This document shows, in pieces, positions 11,230 through 21,665 of a stretch of DNA of 64,000 bases. The stretch spans positions 52,043,583-52,107,582 of the forward strand of contig ML679966.1 in NCBI GenBank assembly GCA_007922225.1. The letters run 5' to 3'. The position numbers were made by a program, and so were the translations under genes. Numbering within the stretch: the stretch's first letter is position 1; the number at the start of each line of letters is the position of its first letter. Under the pieces are notes generated by a model. The model was not told the origin of the DNA. It did not search any database and saw nothing but the letters and a program-made list of their open reading frames with translations. The DNA comes from Emydura subglobosa. Its lineage: Eukaryota > Chordata > Testudines > Chelidae.

Positions 11230-12566
11230 CTACCATATGTTAGCCAGCTCCATGAGTGCGTCATTTATGGGAAGCACAATTTTTACTGACGAGGATGTAT
11301 AGAGGACGTCCAGTAATTTGTGTTGGGACTCTGAGACCATCTCTAGAGGGATCTCCAAAGTATCAGTGAATCTTTTTAAAAGTTCTTGAAAATGTTTGAA
11401 ATTGTCTGCCGCTGTGGGTGGCAGTGGCATTATGGCCTCATCCAGGGATGAGGAAGAAATGTTGGTTACTGGAGTCATGTCCTGTTGTTCTTCAAAGCAT
11501 TCCTCAGGAGGCTCTGAAGGTACAGATCTAAGCCTCTCCCTGTCTGGATTTGAGAGTCTTGGGTACTGTCTCCTGTATGTCTCCCAGGAGAGCCACTAAG
11601 GGGGGAATAGCATAGGAGATGGCATCCGGGGGGGAGGGAAGGGACATACCAGGTCTGGGAGTCAGCCCTGAGGATGAGCTTTAGGCTGCACAGGTGGACC
11701 CAACACCATAGTAGATTGGATGGGGGAGGAATGATAAGATACCCTCCTCCTTGGCATCTTCGTCCCCACTAGAAGATGGAGGGGTCCAGAGGTGAAGTGG
11801 GCTGACATGGTACCGTGCATGCAAGAGAGACATTGGTGCAGAAAAGAGGTGATTCCAGTGTTGATGAAACATGCAGGTCCACCTGGGGTAGGAAAAGGTG
11901 CAGTGCAAAGGTCTCGGTGGTTGGTGCCAACAATGTTGTTGTAGTCGTCACGGCTGTCGGTGCAAATGACTGAGCACTCTGCACTATTGGGACAGGAGGT
12001 GGTGTCATAGCCTGAGTGGAGCATCTTGGTGCCAAAGCGGAAGACATAAGTTTCTGTTTGTCCCTTGACTCTGAGCCTGCCCACTTGGGGTCACTGGCTT
12101 TCACGGTACACATGGTACCAGAGAATCCAAGTGCCTTGTAATTACTCAACTGTGGTGCGGTCAGTACAGTGGATGTAGAGCGGGCCGGAAACCGCTTCTT
12201 TTTTGGCAACTCCTTGAAGGTAGAAGTCTAAGCCTTTTCCTCTCTACTTTTTTGGAGGGGAAGTGGGCCTTCCGCTGTGAGGCATTTGAAATGGTTGGAG
12301 ACCATGGTCCAGAGGAGGCCTGCAGACTGGAATCAGATGTGGGGTGCTGAGACTTCTCCATTAATGCAAGTTTGAGACGTAGGTCTGTCCTTCCTGGTAC
12401 CAGGCTTTAGGTTGGTGCAGTGAAAGCATTTTTGAGGAACATATGTATCCTGTAGGCACTGGACCCACTGAGAACATCCATCTGAGACCAGGATCACCTC
12501 TTGGCAGGAAAGGCAGCGCTCAAAGTCCAGAGAACCAGTCATGGCACAAGTTATAATGTTCACCAT
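11230..12566 (-). pseudogene. DIRS gag-like region
   Basis: Three broken segments. The frame 12566-12333 is cysteine-rich (CLSCQEV, CLQDTYVPQKCFHC), resembling the N-terminal zinc-binding part of vertebrate DIRS gag proteins. The frame 12209-11769 is Ser/Thr/Pro-rich with a basic start (MPKKKRFPAR). The frame 11478-11230 is acidic then helical (SSSSLDEAIMPLPP, FKHFQELLKRFTDTL), like the helical part of DIRS gag. Position between the left terminal repeat and RT supports gag. Identity comes from order and composition more than from a diagnostic motif. Confidence 0.65.
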
Positions 12567-12814
12567 TAGGATTGAATCTAACTACCCTAAGGGATAGTCA
12601 ACTTGAAATATAAAGGAAAAAGGTTTTTGTTTATTTTCTTTTAAATAAACCAAAACAAAAAAACAAAAACAAACAGGGAGAAAGAGATAAGTAAACCTAA
12701 CTAGGATACTAAAGACTATACTAAACTATTTTAAACACTAAGTATAGCTATCAGTCTTAACACTGCTGGGAACTCTGTCTCAGGCTGAGGACGGTTGAGA
12801 AGTAACTAATGGCG

Positions 12815-12985
12815 GTCTGGTCACGTGGCACTAGATGGGCACCGACAACAGCGTGGGATGGGGAGAGTGCATGTGTGATCCAGACAAGCACTGCTGCTGA
12901 AGTTCTCCAATCAAAGACGCAGGGACGCACCAACACCCGAAGTGGAACACCCACAGGAACTCTCCTCGAAGAAGAATTGTCGTTC
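12815..12985 (-). repeat. DIRS left inverted terminal repeat
   Basis: This is the inverse partner of 6548-6681; for example gaagtggaacacccacagg at 12939-12957 and gagagtgcatgtgtg at 12862-12876 correspond to the right repeat. Its outermost bases are represented again, inverted, in the internal complementary region near 6816-6862. An A-rich tract (12600-12670) lies just inside it. Confidence 0.85.
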
Positions 12986-12989
12986 TCCA

Positions 12990-13955
12990 GCAGGCCAGAA
13001 AAGCTGCATAAGTCTTCCATTTCCTTTCTCCTTGTTTTAACAACAATCTTTGTATGTATGCTTGAGCTGTGCCTCTGTCATGTTGATCAAACAACTGCAT
13101 TTCTGATTACTGTACTCTGCGATCAAGTGTCCTTCTTACATACTATTTGTTTCCAGTCCCTTTTAGTTACTGTCTTTCAGCATAGGTGAATTTCGCTACT
13201 TTGATAGCATAAGCATACTTGATTCCAAATATTAGCCTTAGTTCTTCACTTTAACATTAAGCTGAAAGAAATTAATATGAACCACTTCTTTCTCTACCAG
13301 AATTGTCCAAGGTAAACTCTGTCGTTAAAGTTTACAATATTTAGCCCAAAGCTGTATCACTTTTACACATAATAGGTATTCAGGTTCACTGTTTTTCTCA
13401 CTATTGTATCTGGCATATAATTCATTCACAAACATGGAAGAAAGGGAAGTTTCTTCAGCTGCATCAACAGCACACTGGTGAAAGGCTGCAGAAACTGAGT
13501 TTCCTCAGACTATTTGGAAAGTTTGAAGAAACCTTGCAGTTAGACTTGTTTTTTTAAATTGTTCTTTCAGCCCTCAGCCTTATCTTTTCTTAAAAGCCTT
13601 GATGTCTGGGCAATTCTTAAATAGTAATTAATCATAATTTTGGGGCCATTAGTCATTACAAAAAACAAAAGCAAAAAATCCAGACATCCAAATGAACAGC
13701 CCAACCAAAACCATCCAAGCTAGAATACCACATTCCAAAACAACCAACCACCATGTCCAACCCTGCCTTTCTAAACCTAAGCAAAAGTCTAGCAAACAGT
13801 GACCTTTATAGTATACATGCATGCACTTTGCAACATGCAAAACTGGAAGGGGGGAAAAAAAAAGGACCTTAACTTCAGTGGACCAAAGCAGCAAGAAAAT
13901 TCCAGAGCTGAGAACCTCTCACAGAGAATGCCCTGCCACTATTCCCTCCCTTTCA
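12990..13955. other. Unassigned sequence
   Basis: No gene or repeat is recognised. A C/A-rich stretch runs from about 13655 to 13800, and the open frames over it (13649-13894) are composition artefacts. Confidence 0.45.
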
Positions 13956-13957
13956 TA

Positions 13958-14248
13958 CACTATGTCTACACTAGAGAGCTTACAGCAACACCACTGTACC
14001 AATGCAGTTGCGCCACTGTTACATCTCCTGCATAGCCGCTTTAAGCTGACGGGAGCTCTCCTGTCAACAATTAATCCACCCCCAACGAGCAGCAGTAGCT
14101 ATGTTGGTGGGAGGAGCTCTCCTGCCAACATAGCACTGTCCACACCACCGCTTATGTCAGTGTAACTTATGTCGCTCAGAGGAATGGAACATTCACACCT
14201 CTGAGCAACATAAGTTTTGCCGACATAAGTGGTAGTGTAGATATAGCC
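13958..14248. mobile_element. MITE with ctatgtctacacta ends
   Basis: A 291-bp element has terminal inverted repeats ctatgtctacacta (13960-13973) and tagtgtagatatag (14233-14246), one mismatch, and is flanked by ATA on both sides (13955-13957, 14249-14251). Internal blocks are also roughly inverted (ggagctctcctg near 14051 and 14114; acttatgtcgctcagagg near 14167 against cctctgagcaacataag near 14199). This organisation matches a MITE family I know from turtle and crocodilian sequence. It is non-coding. Confidence 0.8.
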
Positions 14249-14767
14249 ATAAAGGGATCTTCTAGTGCAAGAACTTAGAAACTAATAGCCAATGCAGACT
14301 GAAGACCACCAACCAGTGTGCTGTCTACACACAGCACCATTTGTAAAGTGGATAGCCAGAGTCTGACTTCTGAAAGTTCAGCCCCTCCCCCCCAGTGTTT
14401 TTTTAGTAATTTTGTCTCAAGGAAAAGATTGCCATGTAAAGTTGTAGTGAGTTTCACATTTGAAAGAAAAAGTCAAATTCTTCTTATCAGGGACAAACGG
14501 GAAGATATAAATCGCCGCTGACATAAGCTTCTATGTTGGTGCAAATCACACAACTGTCCAGAAAAATAGCATGTAGCAAGAAAAGCAATGAACAGGAGGT
14601 CAGAATTTGAATAGGATATTCTCTTCTTTAATTTACACATCTTCTAGTTCCTTGCATGTGAGAACCTTTTACGCTGACTCCCACATGAGTCAGTGAGTGG
14701 GTCTAATGGAATTGGAATGCAAGAGTTAAGTTAATATAAGAGAATCTACAGTACCTTCCTCCTTATC
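14249..14767. other. Possible 3' untranslated region of the minus-strand gene
   Basis: This lies immediately downstream, on the minus strand, of the candidate terminal exon. The only polyadenylation-like signal noticed is ATTAAA on the minus strand near 14630. Nothing else is recognisable, and the assignment is by position only. Confidence 0.3.
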
Positions 14768-15072
14768 TCAGATATTCCCTAGTTTAATCTTTCGAAACAG
14801 ATTCTGTGCACAAAAATAAATCTCGGCGTCAGAATTCTGATAAAGTAAACACTTCAGTGTCACAGCTGGCCTGAAATATGCCATCTCGCGCAGCTGAGAT
14901 GGAGCTTTGCCTATTTCCTTGATTAATAATCCGCAATCTGTTAGACTCTCTCTCACTGTTAGAATATGGTGGCACTTTGCACTAAGTTTTGGAAATGTAA
15001 TTTCTTCTGTGAGGATCAACAAACCAAATTCAATTATTTCTTTAATCAGAGGCTTTTCTTTATCATTCATCG
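14768..15072 (-). CDS. Candidate terminal coding exon of an unidentified host gene
   Basis: On the minus strand a good acceptor (pyrimidine tract, then ctatag) precedes position 15072. The exon begins with two codon bases, CG, then 100 codons to TGA at 14770-14768. The preceding candidate exon (20218-20067) ends with a single base G, so the two join in frame as GCG. The peptide is helical and leucine-rich with dispersed Cys and Lys (SAKCHHILTVRESL, LREMAYFRPAVTLKCLL), like a solenoid or armadillo-type repeat, but I cannot name it. Composition and splice context differ from the chance ORFs of this window. No homologue is claimed. Confidence 0.6.
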
Positions 15073-16335
15073 CTATAGTGGAAGAAAAAAAATGTTTTCT
15101 GCTGGGAATGGCCAGTTATCTGTGTGGATGGAGAGATTTTCTAAATACACAGAACAAGATTTGGTTTATAAGATATACATGTGTTACAATGTGTTACAAT
15201 ACAAGGAATAAATAATGCAGTGATCAGGTGGGTAAGAAGCCTTTATTAAGTTCAACATTAGCTGAAACAGTCTTAGAAAATAACTGTTCTGAATAAAATC
15301 ATTTCTAATAACCAGAACTCAAGAATTATCATCTGAACTTTCAAAAGTGGTATGGAATCTTTTTTTCTTCCTCTTCACAGTCAGATGAGATTTTAGTTTA
15401 ACATCTCATGAGTAAAGTGCCATCAAATGTATAATGATATAAATATTTTAAAAATTCATGTTCTTACTGAATAAGGTTAACTGAAATCAATGACCTGAGT
15501 AAAATCTGTGCGGGGGCATCTGGATTTGGCCTAATAGAAAATAAAATAGTTTCCATTCCAGACAGCAGAAATAAGGAGATAATTTTGGAAGCCACTATTT
15601 GAAATAAGATCTTATCACTGACTTGTTGAACATACGATTTTTTTCTCCTGTTTTAAACCCTGCTGCAGAGACATTTTGGCACATGTTGCTGCCAGCTGGA
15701 GAAAATTAAATAAAGATAAGATGTAATGGAGAAGACATCCTAAAAATCTCAAAGGGATAACCCATATTGAAAGATGGCTATTAAGAATGTGACTTGCTCT
15801 CTATTTAAAAGATACTTTGGCATATTCTGTGCAATACCTGTGTAATTTAAAACCTAGTAAGCTTTATATGAGTAGTAACCAAGTGCACCATTTCATCATC
15901 AGACTTGTATACTGTTTTTTCCCCTGAATTCTTGTGTACATGGGTTTTGTGAGTCAACTTTATTCCTTTCTACTCTACGCAAGGATGTGTTGATCAATAA
16001 TATACTATGAGAGAATCAGAAATATATATATATTATATTTATATATTTAACAAATATAGTTTTAAATTTATTGGTTTTCCATTGGAGACAGTCATTGATG
16101 TGCAATTCCAATATCCTGTAACTGTAATTTGTTTTGATTCACAATATATAAAGCAGTTCTCGAACAGAGGTGGTCAAAACCAGCTTGCAGACAGAATCTC
16201 CTATTTCAGGAATATCAACCAAAACACCAGTGTCCAGCTTCCTAGGAGCAACTCTGCCTCGAAAACTGACTCTAGTTAGAGACATGAAGGCAGCAAGTGG
16301 ACTTCTCTGCTGCTTGCAATTGCTCCCACCTCCCC
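15073..16335. other. Unassigned, AT-rich, probably intronic
   Basis: No gene is recognised. A short (AT)n-like run lies at about 16021-16050. If the minus-strand gene is real, this is the 3' end of its last intron. Confidence 0.4.
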
Positions 16336-16339
16336 TCAA

Positions 16340-17590
16340 AAAAAAACAAAAAAACATCACACCAGTCATGATTTTATTGACCTCTATCATATCCTCCCTT
16401 AGACATCTCTTTTCCAAGACGAATAGTCTCAGTCTTTTAATCTCTCCTCTTATGCAAATTTTGGCATATTCCTAGTAATTTTTGTTGCCTTTTCTGTACT
16501 TTATTTCTAATATATCTTTTTGAGATGGGATGATCAAAACTGCACACAAAATTCAAACCATGGCATGCCCACATATTTATAGTGACATTTTCTGTTTTAT
16601 TAATTTTCTCTTTCCAAATGGTTCCTAAAATAGTTAGCTTTTTTTTACTGTTTCCCATTGAGCAGATGTTTCCAGAGAACTATCCAGGATGACTCCAAGA
16701 TCTGTATCTTGAGTGGTAATAGCTAATTTAGATCCCATCATTTTGGATGCTTGGTTGGGATTATGTTTTCCAATGTGCATTACTTTGCACTTTAACACTG
16801 AATTTCATCTGTCATTTTCTTGCCCAGTCACCCAGTTGGAAGATCTCTTTGTAACTCTTGGCAATCAGCATTGGACTTAACTATCTTGAGTAGTTTTGTA
16901 TCATCTGCAAATTTTGCCACCTCACTGTTTATTCCCCCCCTTTCCAGATCATTTATGAATATGTTGAACAAAACTGGTCCAAGAACAGATATTTGGAGGA
17001 CACCACTAGTTACCTCTCTCCACTGTCACCACTGACAATTTATTCCTACCCTGTGTTTCCTGTCTTTTAACCAGTTAGTGATCCGTGAGAACACCTTCAC
17101 TCTTATCCCATGACTTCCTACTTTACTTAAGGGCCTTTGGTGTGGGACCTTGTCAAAGGCCTTCTGAAAATCCCAGTACACTATATCCACTGGATCATCC
17201 TTGTCCACATACTTGTTGACCTCCTCAAAGAATTCTAATAGATTCATGAGGCATGATTTCTCTTTACAAAAGCCTTGTTGACTCTTTCCCAACATTTCTT
17301 GTTCATCTGAGTGTCTGATAAGTCTGTTCTTTACTATAATTTTAACCAGTTGCCTAAAGTTAGGCTTACTGGCCTATAATTGCCAGGATTGCCTCAGGAG
17401 CCTTTTTAAAAAACTGGCGTTTCATTAGCTACCCTCCAGTGATCTGGTACAGAGGTTGATTTAAGTGATAGGTAACATACCACAGTTAGTACTGCAATTT
17501 CATTATGGAGTTCCTTCAGAACTTTTTGGTGAATACCATCTGGTCCCAGTGACTTATTACGGTTTAATTTATCAATTTTTTATGTGCTAA
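16340..17590 (-). mobile_element. CR1/L3-like LINE fragment (reverse transcriptase part)
   Basis: Read on the minus strand, this is a continuous though frameshifted CR1-type ORF2. It runs KSLGPDGIHQKVLKEL (about 17560), NYRPVSL (about 17380), the frame 17295-17026 with CLMNLLEFFEEV, VDIVYWDFQKAFDKVPHQ and NWLKDRKHRVGIN, then SVLGPVLFNIFINDLE and the catalytic box FADDTK (about 16898-16915). It ends near EKRCLREDMIEVNKIMTG at 16360-16415. The 5' half and the 3' untranslated end are missing. LINE RTs prime at nicked target DNA. This copy is inactive but keeps both catalytic aspartates. Confidence 0.9.
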
Positions 17591-17599
17591 ATAAAAACT

Positions 17600-18030
17600 G
17601 TTTGGGCCATTAACTGCAGTCACACAACAATATAAAGTCCTATTGACAGCTAACATTCAGAAAATCAATTTTTTTACTCCTACCTGCATTGTTAGCATTT
17701 ACAGGGGAAAACATAAAAAATACTAAGGAAAGTTATTCAGGTCTGAATAAATTTTCATTCAGGAATTTGGGATGTGGTTTTGGTGATTTAAGATGTCTTA
17801 AAATTTGCTGAGTAAGAAATTAACTCAGGCTGGGAGAAAGTTAAAGTCAGTTTGTGATCTTTGGTGGAATTAATGATGCAATTTCGTTAATACATTTATA
17901 TTAACATTTTAAAATGAGTTGTAACATCAGTTTATGCACAAAGAACCTATGTAAGCCATTGTTCTTATGACTTATGTGGTTGTCTTCCTTTCCTCCCTAT
18001 TACCCTTTGTTACTCTCCCTTGTCTCTTTT
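17600..18030. other. Unassigned sequence
   Basis: No feature is recognised; AT-rich. Confidence 0.4.
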
Positions 18031-18036
18031 CTTAAA

Positions 18037-18160
18037 TTATATTGTAAGCTCTTGGGGCAAAGACCATTTCTTCCTAGATGCTTGTACAGTAAGTAGCATA
18101 CAGGTCCAATCCTGATTATAGTCTCTGGGTTCTACCACAATACAAACAACAACAGGCTTC
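18037..18160 (+). repeat. Interspersed-repeat tail, class uncertain
   Basis: The stretch ttgtaagctcttggggcaa, followed by aagaccatttctt, gcttgtacag and a tail of ccacaatacaaacaacaac, resembles a tail I know from many amniote copies (…gtaagctcttcggggcaggg … tacagcacctagcac … taatacaaataataa). I think it is the 3' part of a SINE or LINE, but I do not know the family name. Confidence 0.5.
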
Positions 18161-20066
18161 ATGTTCTTCATATTAAAGTTGTAAGTAAAAATCACGGATA
18201 ATTACCTGAAAGGCTGGTATTCAGATACACTATATAAACAAATGGGATGACGTTCACCTCTATGTTGCAGGCCTGCACACGGCCTTTGCATTTCTTACGT
18301 ACCAAGTAAATTCTTGAAGTACAGATTAAGTGGTACTGAAGAGGTGGCATAGGCTTTTGGCTGCTCTGCAATACAGAGGCAAATTTCAGTATTTTTCATG
18401 GTCCCTATACCTAGAACTATAAAGAGTACTGCAAATATTGAGATTACATTATGTTAACTGCAAAGTTTGAGGGTTACCAGTGAATTTCCACCATCTCTAT
18501 TTATTGCTTGGAAACTTTCCACATGAACAAACCAGCCATCCAAAAACTTTCTCCTTCATGTTATCATTCAGAACGTCTTGATGAGACACCTCCATCACAC
18601 CTTCTATTTTTAGCTAAATAGATCGGAGAACTGAGAGGTAGGATGGGAGAGTGTTTGCTAGATAATTTCTTCTTTGTAAATCAATAGATCTTGTACTTGA
18701 GACAGATGTTTATCAAAATTCTCTACTGTCTTTCCTGGAATTCTCAAAGGATCCCACTATTTATACAACTTTACGAATGTAATTCTGATCTATCATTTTA
18801 CAGGACTCTAGCTCCACTGACTTTACACTGTAGAGTGGGGTTATAATCAGGCCCATTGTTTTGATTTTTTACTACTTTAGTCCAGTAACACATTGGCAGT
18901 CTATGCCAATAAGAGATTCAGAATGTTTTCTAAAATACATTATGTATCTCCATGAAGGCCTAGGCCAGCAGGTGGTAGAAGGCTCTTTTCTTGGCAATAT
19001 CTACTACTGGTTGAATTCAAAAGTTGTTTGTATTATTGGAAAGGCACATTGCTCAGGAGTTCCTTGACAGAATTTCTATGAGCATTCCTGTAATAATTAA
19101 AAAAAATATATAACAGTATTGCTAAGCCCAAGACAACGCAGCCCCAAGGGCCTGATCCAGTAAAATATCAGTGGCCTCCTGGACTATAAATCCTAAAAAG
19201 TCACAAATGCTGACTCTGTATCTAAATGATCTTTGCAAATTTGTTCTGCTGTAGAAGCCAAAACAACCAGAAATTCATTCTAATTAACTGGTGGGAAGAA
19301 TTCCTGGAGAAATTAATTTCTCTATTATTTTCTTGCTCTTCAGAAACAAACAACTCAGTCATTTTTTTCACCATGGGCCACAATACCTCATATGTCACTT
19401 GGTGCTGATACAGAGTAGCCTCAGACTCTGCCCTACAAAAGTTGAGGTAACAGAGTGGGATGAACCTTGGTCCTTTTGACTGCTGCTCTAGGTAAGGAAA
19501 TAACATAAAACCCAGCTGGCTTTCTCTCTGGCTTCTCACAAATTGCTGCACAGGTGTGTATCTGGAGATCAATGTTTGGGCTTTGTGACCTCTCCTCCTA
19601 TCTTCCAGGATCATCTCCAGTACAAAAGTAATCAGGCAAGAAGAGATAGCTGCCCCTTTTAAAGCTCTTGATGAACTCATCTCCTTTAATATACGGGGAT
19701 TTACTCTGTGTTCTCTTGACATCATTCTATGAGCCTGTTGGTTTAATATGTAGATCATGTAGGCAGTATCACAGATTCTGCCACCTCTGGGAAGTTTTGA
19801 GATAGTAATCCCCAGCTGTTACTTGAAGACATGGGAGCAGCCTCTCTGGATGTGCAGTTTCCAGTCTAATTATATTCTGTCAGCAGCCACAGGTGCTCAT
19901 TTTGGCTGGGTAGGGCCTGTAGCATTAAAACTAAAGCATGAGACCTTCCACAATACAGATCTTATAAGAAAAGGATGGCGAGAGAGACTTCATTGCTTTA
20001 AAGTGTATCATAGGACATAGTCTATTTTTCCATATTTTATTTCAGTATGCAGGACACATGTATTAC
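18161..20066. other. Unassigned, includes one long minus-strand ORF
   Basis: The only notable item is an uninterrupted 178-codon minus-strand frame at 19222-19758. It has no domain I recognise, no clear splice sites, and ends in tryptophan- and leucine-rich sequence (NFWLFWLLQQN). It could be a chance ORF, an unknown repeat or an old insertion. Confidence 0.35.
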
Positions 20067-20218
20067 CATAAATGAGTGCTGCAAGCTCATATTTGAAAAC
20101 ATATGAAAAGCTTTGTAAAAACTCAACTTGCGTGCTTGGAACAGCCTCTCCAACTAGTGCAATGGAATTAAAAAGGAAAAGAAATGCTGAATCTAGTCCT
20201 TTATCCAACATCATAAGC
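20067..20218 (-). CDS. Candidate internal coding exon of an unidentified host gene
   Basis: A minus-strand exon of 152 bp. The acceptor is tttttggaatttag before 20218 and the donor is TATG/GTAATA after 20067. It holds one base completing a codon, 50 full codons and one base of the next. The peptide is LMMLDKGLDSAFLFLFNS…, ending …ELAALIY, leucine/phenylalanine-rich and helical. Phase agrees with the exon at 34316-34163 upstream (ends with two bases, CA) and with the exon at 15072 downstream (begins with two bases). I do not recognise the protein. Confidence 0.55.
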
Positions 20219-21534
20219 CTAAATTCCAAAAACAACTGCTATACAGTATGTCCAGTGTATTTGAAATACCATAGTTGTATGATGCACAATAATGAGCAAA
20301 ACATGCTGTTTTCATATGAGTTGACCTGCTGTCACCATACTGGAGAAGTTATGTCCCCAGCAGCATGCTACAGTCTGAGCTGAAACTAATCACAACTCTA
20401 TAGCCAGGGGATGCACAGTACATCTTCTATTTAGTCCAGCTACTTATTACCCAGCGCCACAAGCAGCAGAATGTTTTTTTTCATTTAACATTAGAACAGA
20501 CTGGCAGTAGACCATTACTCAGAACCAAGCCTTGTAAATAGTGAGTGAACAAGTGAGCGAGCAAGCTTGTGAAAAATACCACTTAACTATAAAGGCTTTG
20601 AAATTTGTTACAATCACTGGCTGACTCGCATGGTTTAAAGGGACCCAATATGTAACCAGATCATCTGAAGAAAGTTAGTTAGTGTGGAGGGGAAAATGTT
20701 TCAATTTAAATAAATTAATTCACAAAAGTTGACTCAGGAGTAACATTCTAATATTCTCTTTAATGCCAATGTTTCTACTATAACTAATGTGTGCTCCAAC
20801 CTGATCTCTTTGAAGTACTCGAACTAGTCTGTCACCAATAATGTATATAAGTAAACGTTAAAAATCCTATCTAAATGCAGTATTACAATTGCAAGATGTC
20901 AGGAAATGCAAAAGTTAGGATTCCTACACTTCAAGTTAATTTAGCCAGGATTACTTTTTTCATTCTTTATTCCTTTTTTTATTCAAATGTGTTTAATACA
21001 TTTCAAATGCATACCACAATATATAAACTAGGCTATAACAGTGGGCACTGAGGTTGTAGACTCCTTAACTTTCTGGATATTCTGCCTTTTTTACACTACC
21101 ATGAAATCTACAAACCCTAGCCCTTCCCTTGAAAACAATATTGCTGTAACAGCTGTGTACCTCTCCCTGGCATGGAGATATGGCTGCTGCCTCAGTTTCC
21201 CCTTTTCCAAATGGTGGTACACAGTGTTACCCAGGGATAAAGGATTTGTCGGTTCAGTCCCTCCAACCAAAACTTCTGAGTCCTTTCCCTTCTGAGGATC
21301 AGAGTCCAAATAAAAGACTATTTAAAGGAAAAAATGCAGAAATCTTCTGCCCAGTCTGTACTGGGGAGGAACAGAGTAGGAGGGATTCAAGGTTCCACCC
21401 ATGCACAGACTGCTCGACCACATAGAGAAAAATATGCTATATCCTTTCCCATGCATACCAAGAAGCTCAGTTGCTCCTCCTGGCACAATCCAGCCCTAAT
21501 GGGTTTAGCGTCACAAGACTTCTAGTAAAAAATG
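20219..21534. other. Unassigned sequence
   Basis: No recognised gene or repeat. Overlapping short ORFs at 21.0-21.5 kb on both strands carry no motif. Confidence 0.4.
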
Positions 21535-21665
21535 TATTCCCATTTTACAGATGAGAAAGCCAAGAGATGGAAAGGTTAAGTAACTTCCCCAAGATCATAT
21601 AGTAAGTTTGCAGAAGAACCAGGAAAAGAACCTACATATCCTGATTCCCACTCAAGCGCCTTAGT
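21535..21665 (+). repeat. MIR-like SINE core
   Basis: The order cccattttacagatgagaaa, ggttaagtaacttccccaag, catatagtaagt, then gaacct…cctgattccca corresponds to the conserved core of MIR-type SINEs, which usually reads cccattttacagatgaggaa … gttaagtgacttgcccaagg. The copy is diverged and truncated. Confidence 0.75.

Larger units (their letters stand above)
6505..12985 (-). mobile_element. DIRS-type tyrosine-recombinase retroelement, degenerate
   Basis: A minus-strand element of about 6.5 kb that includes a 639-bp solo-LTR insertion. In element order from 12985 downward it has a left inverted terminal repeat, gag-like relics, reverse transcriptase with YLDD, RNase H, tyrosine recombinase, an internal complementary region and the right inverted terminal repeat. 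DIRS elements replicate through an RNA but integrate with a tyrosine recombinase, so they lack LTRs and target duplications. All coding segments carry frameshifts or stops, so the copy is dead. The boundaries are set from where the inverted repeats and the internal complementary region stop matching, to within about 15 bp. Confidence 0.9.
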
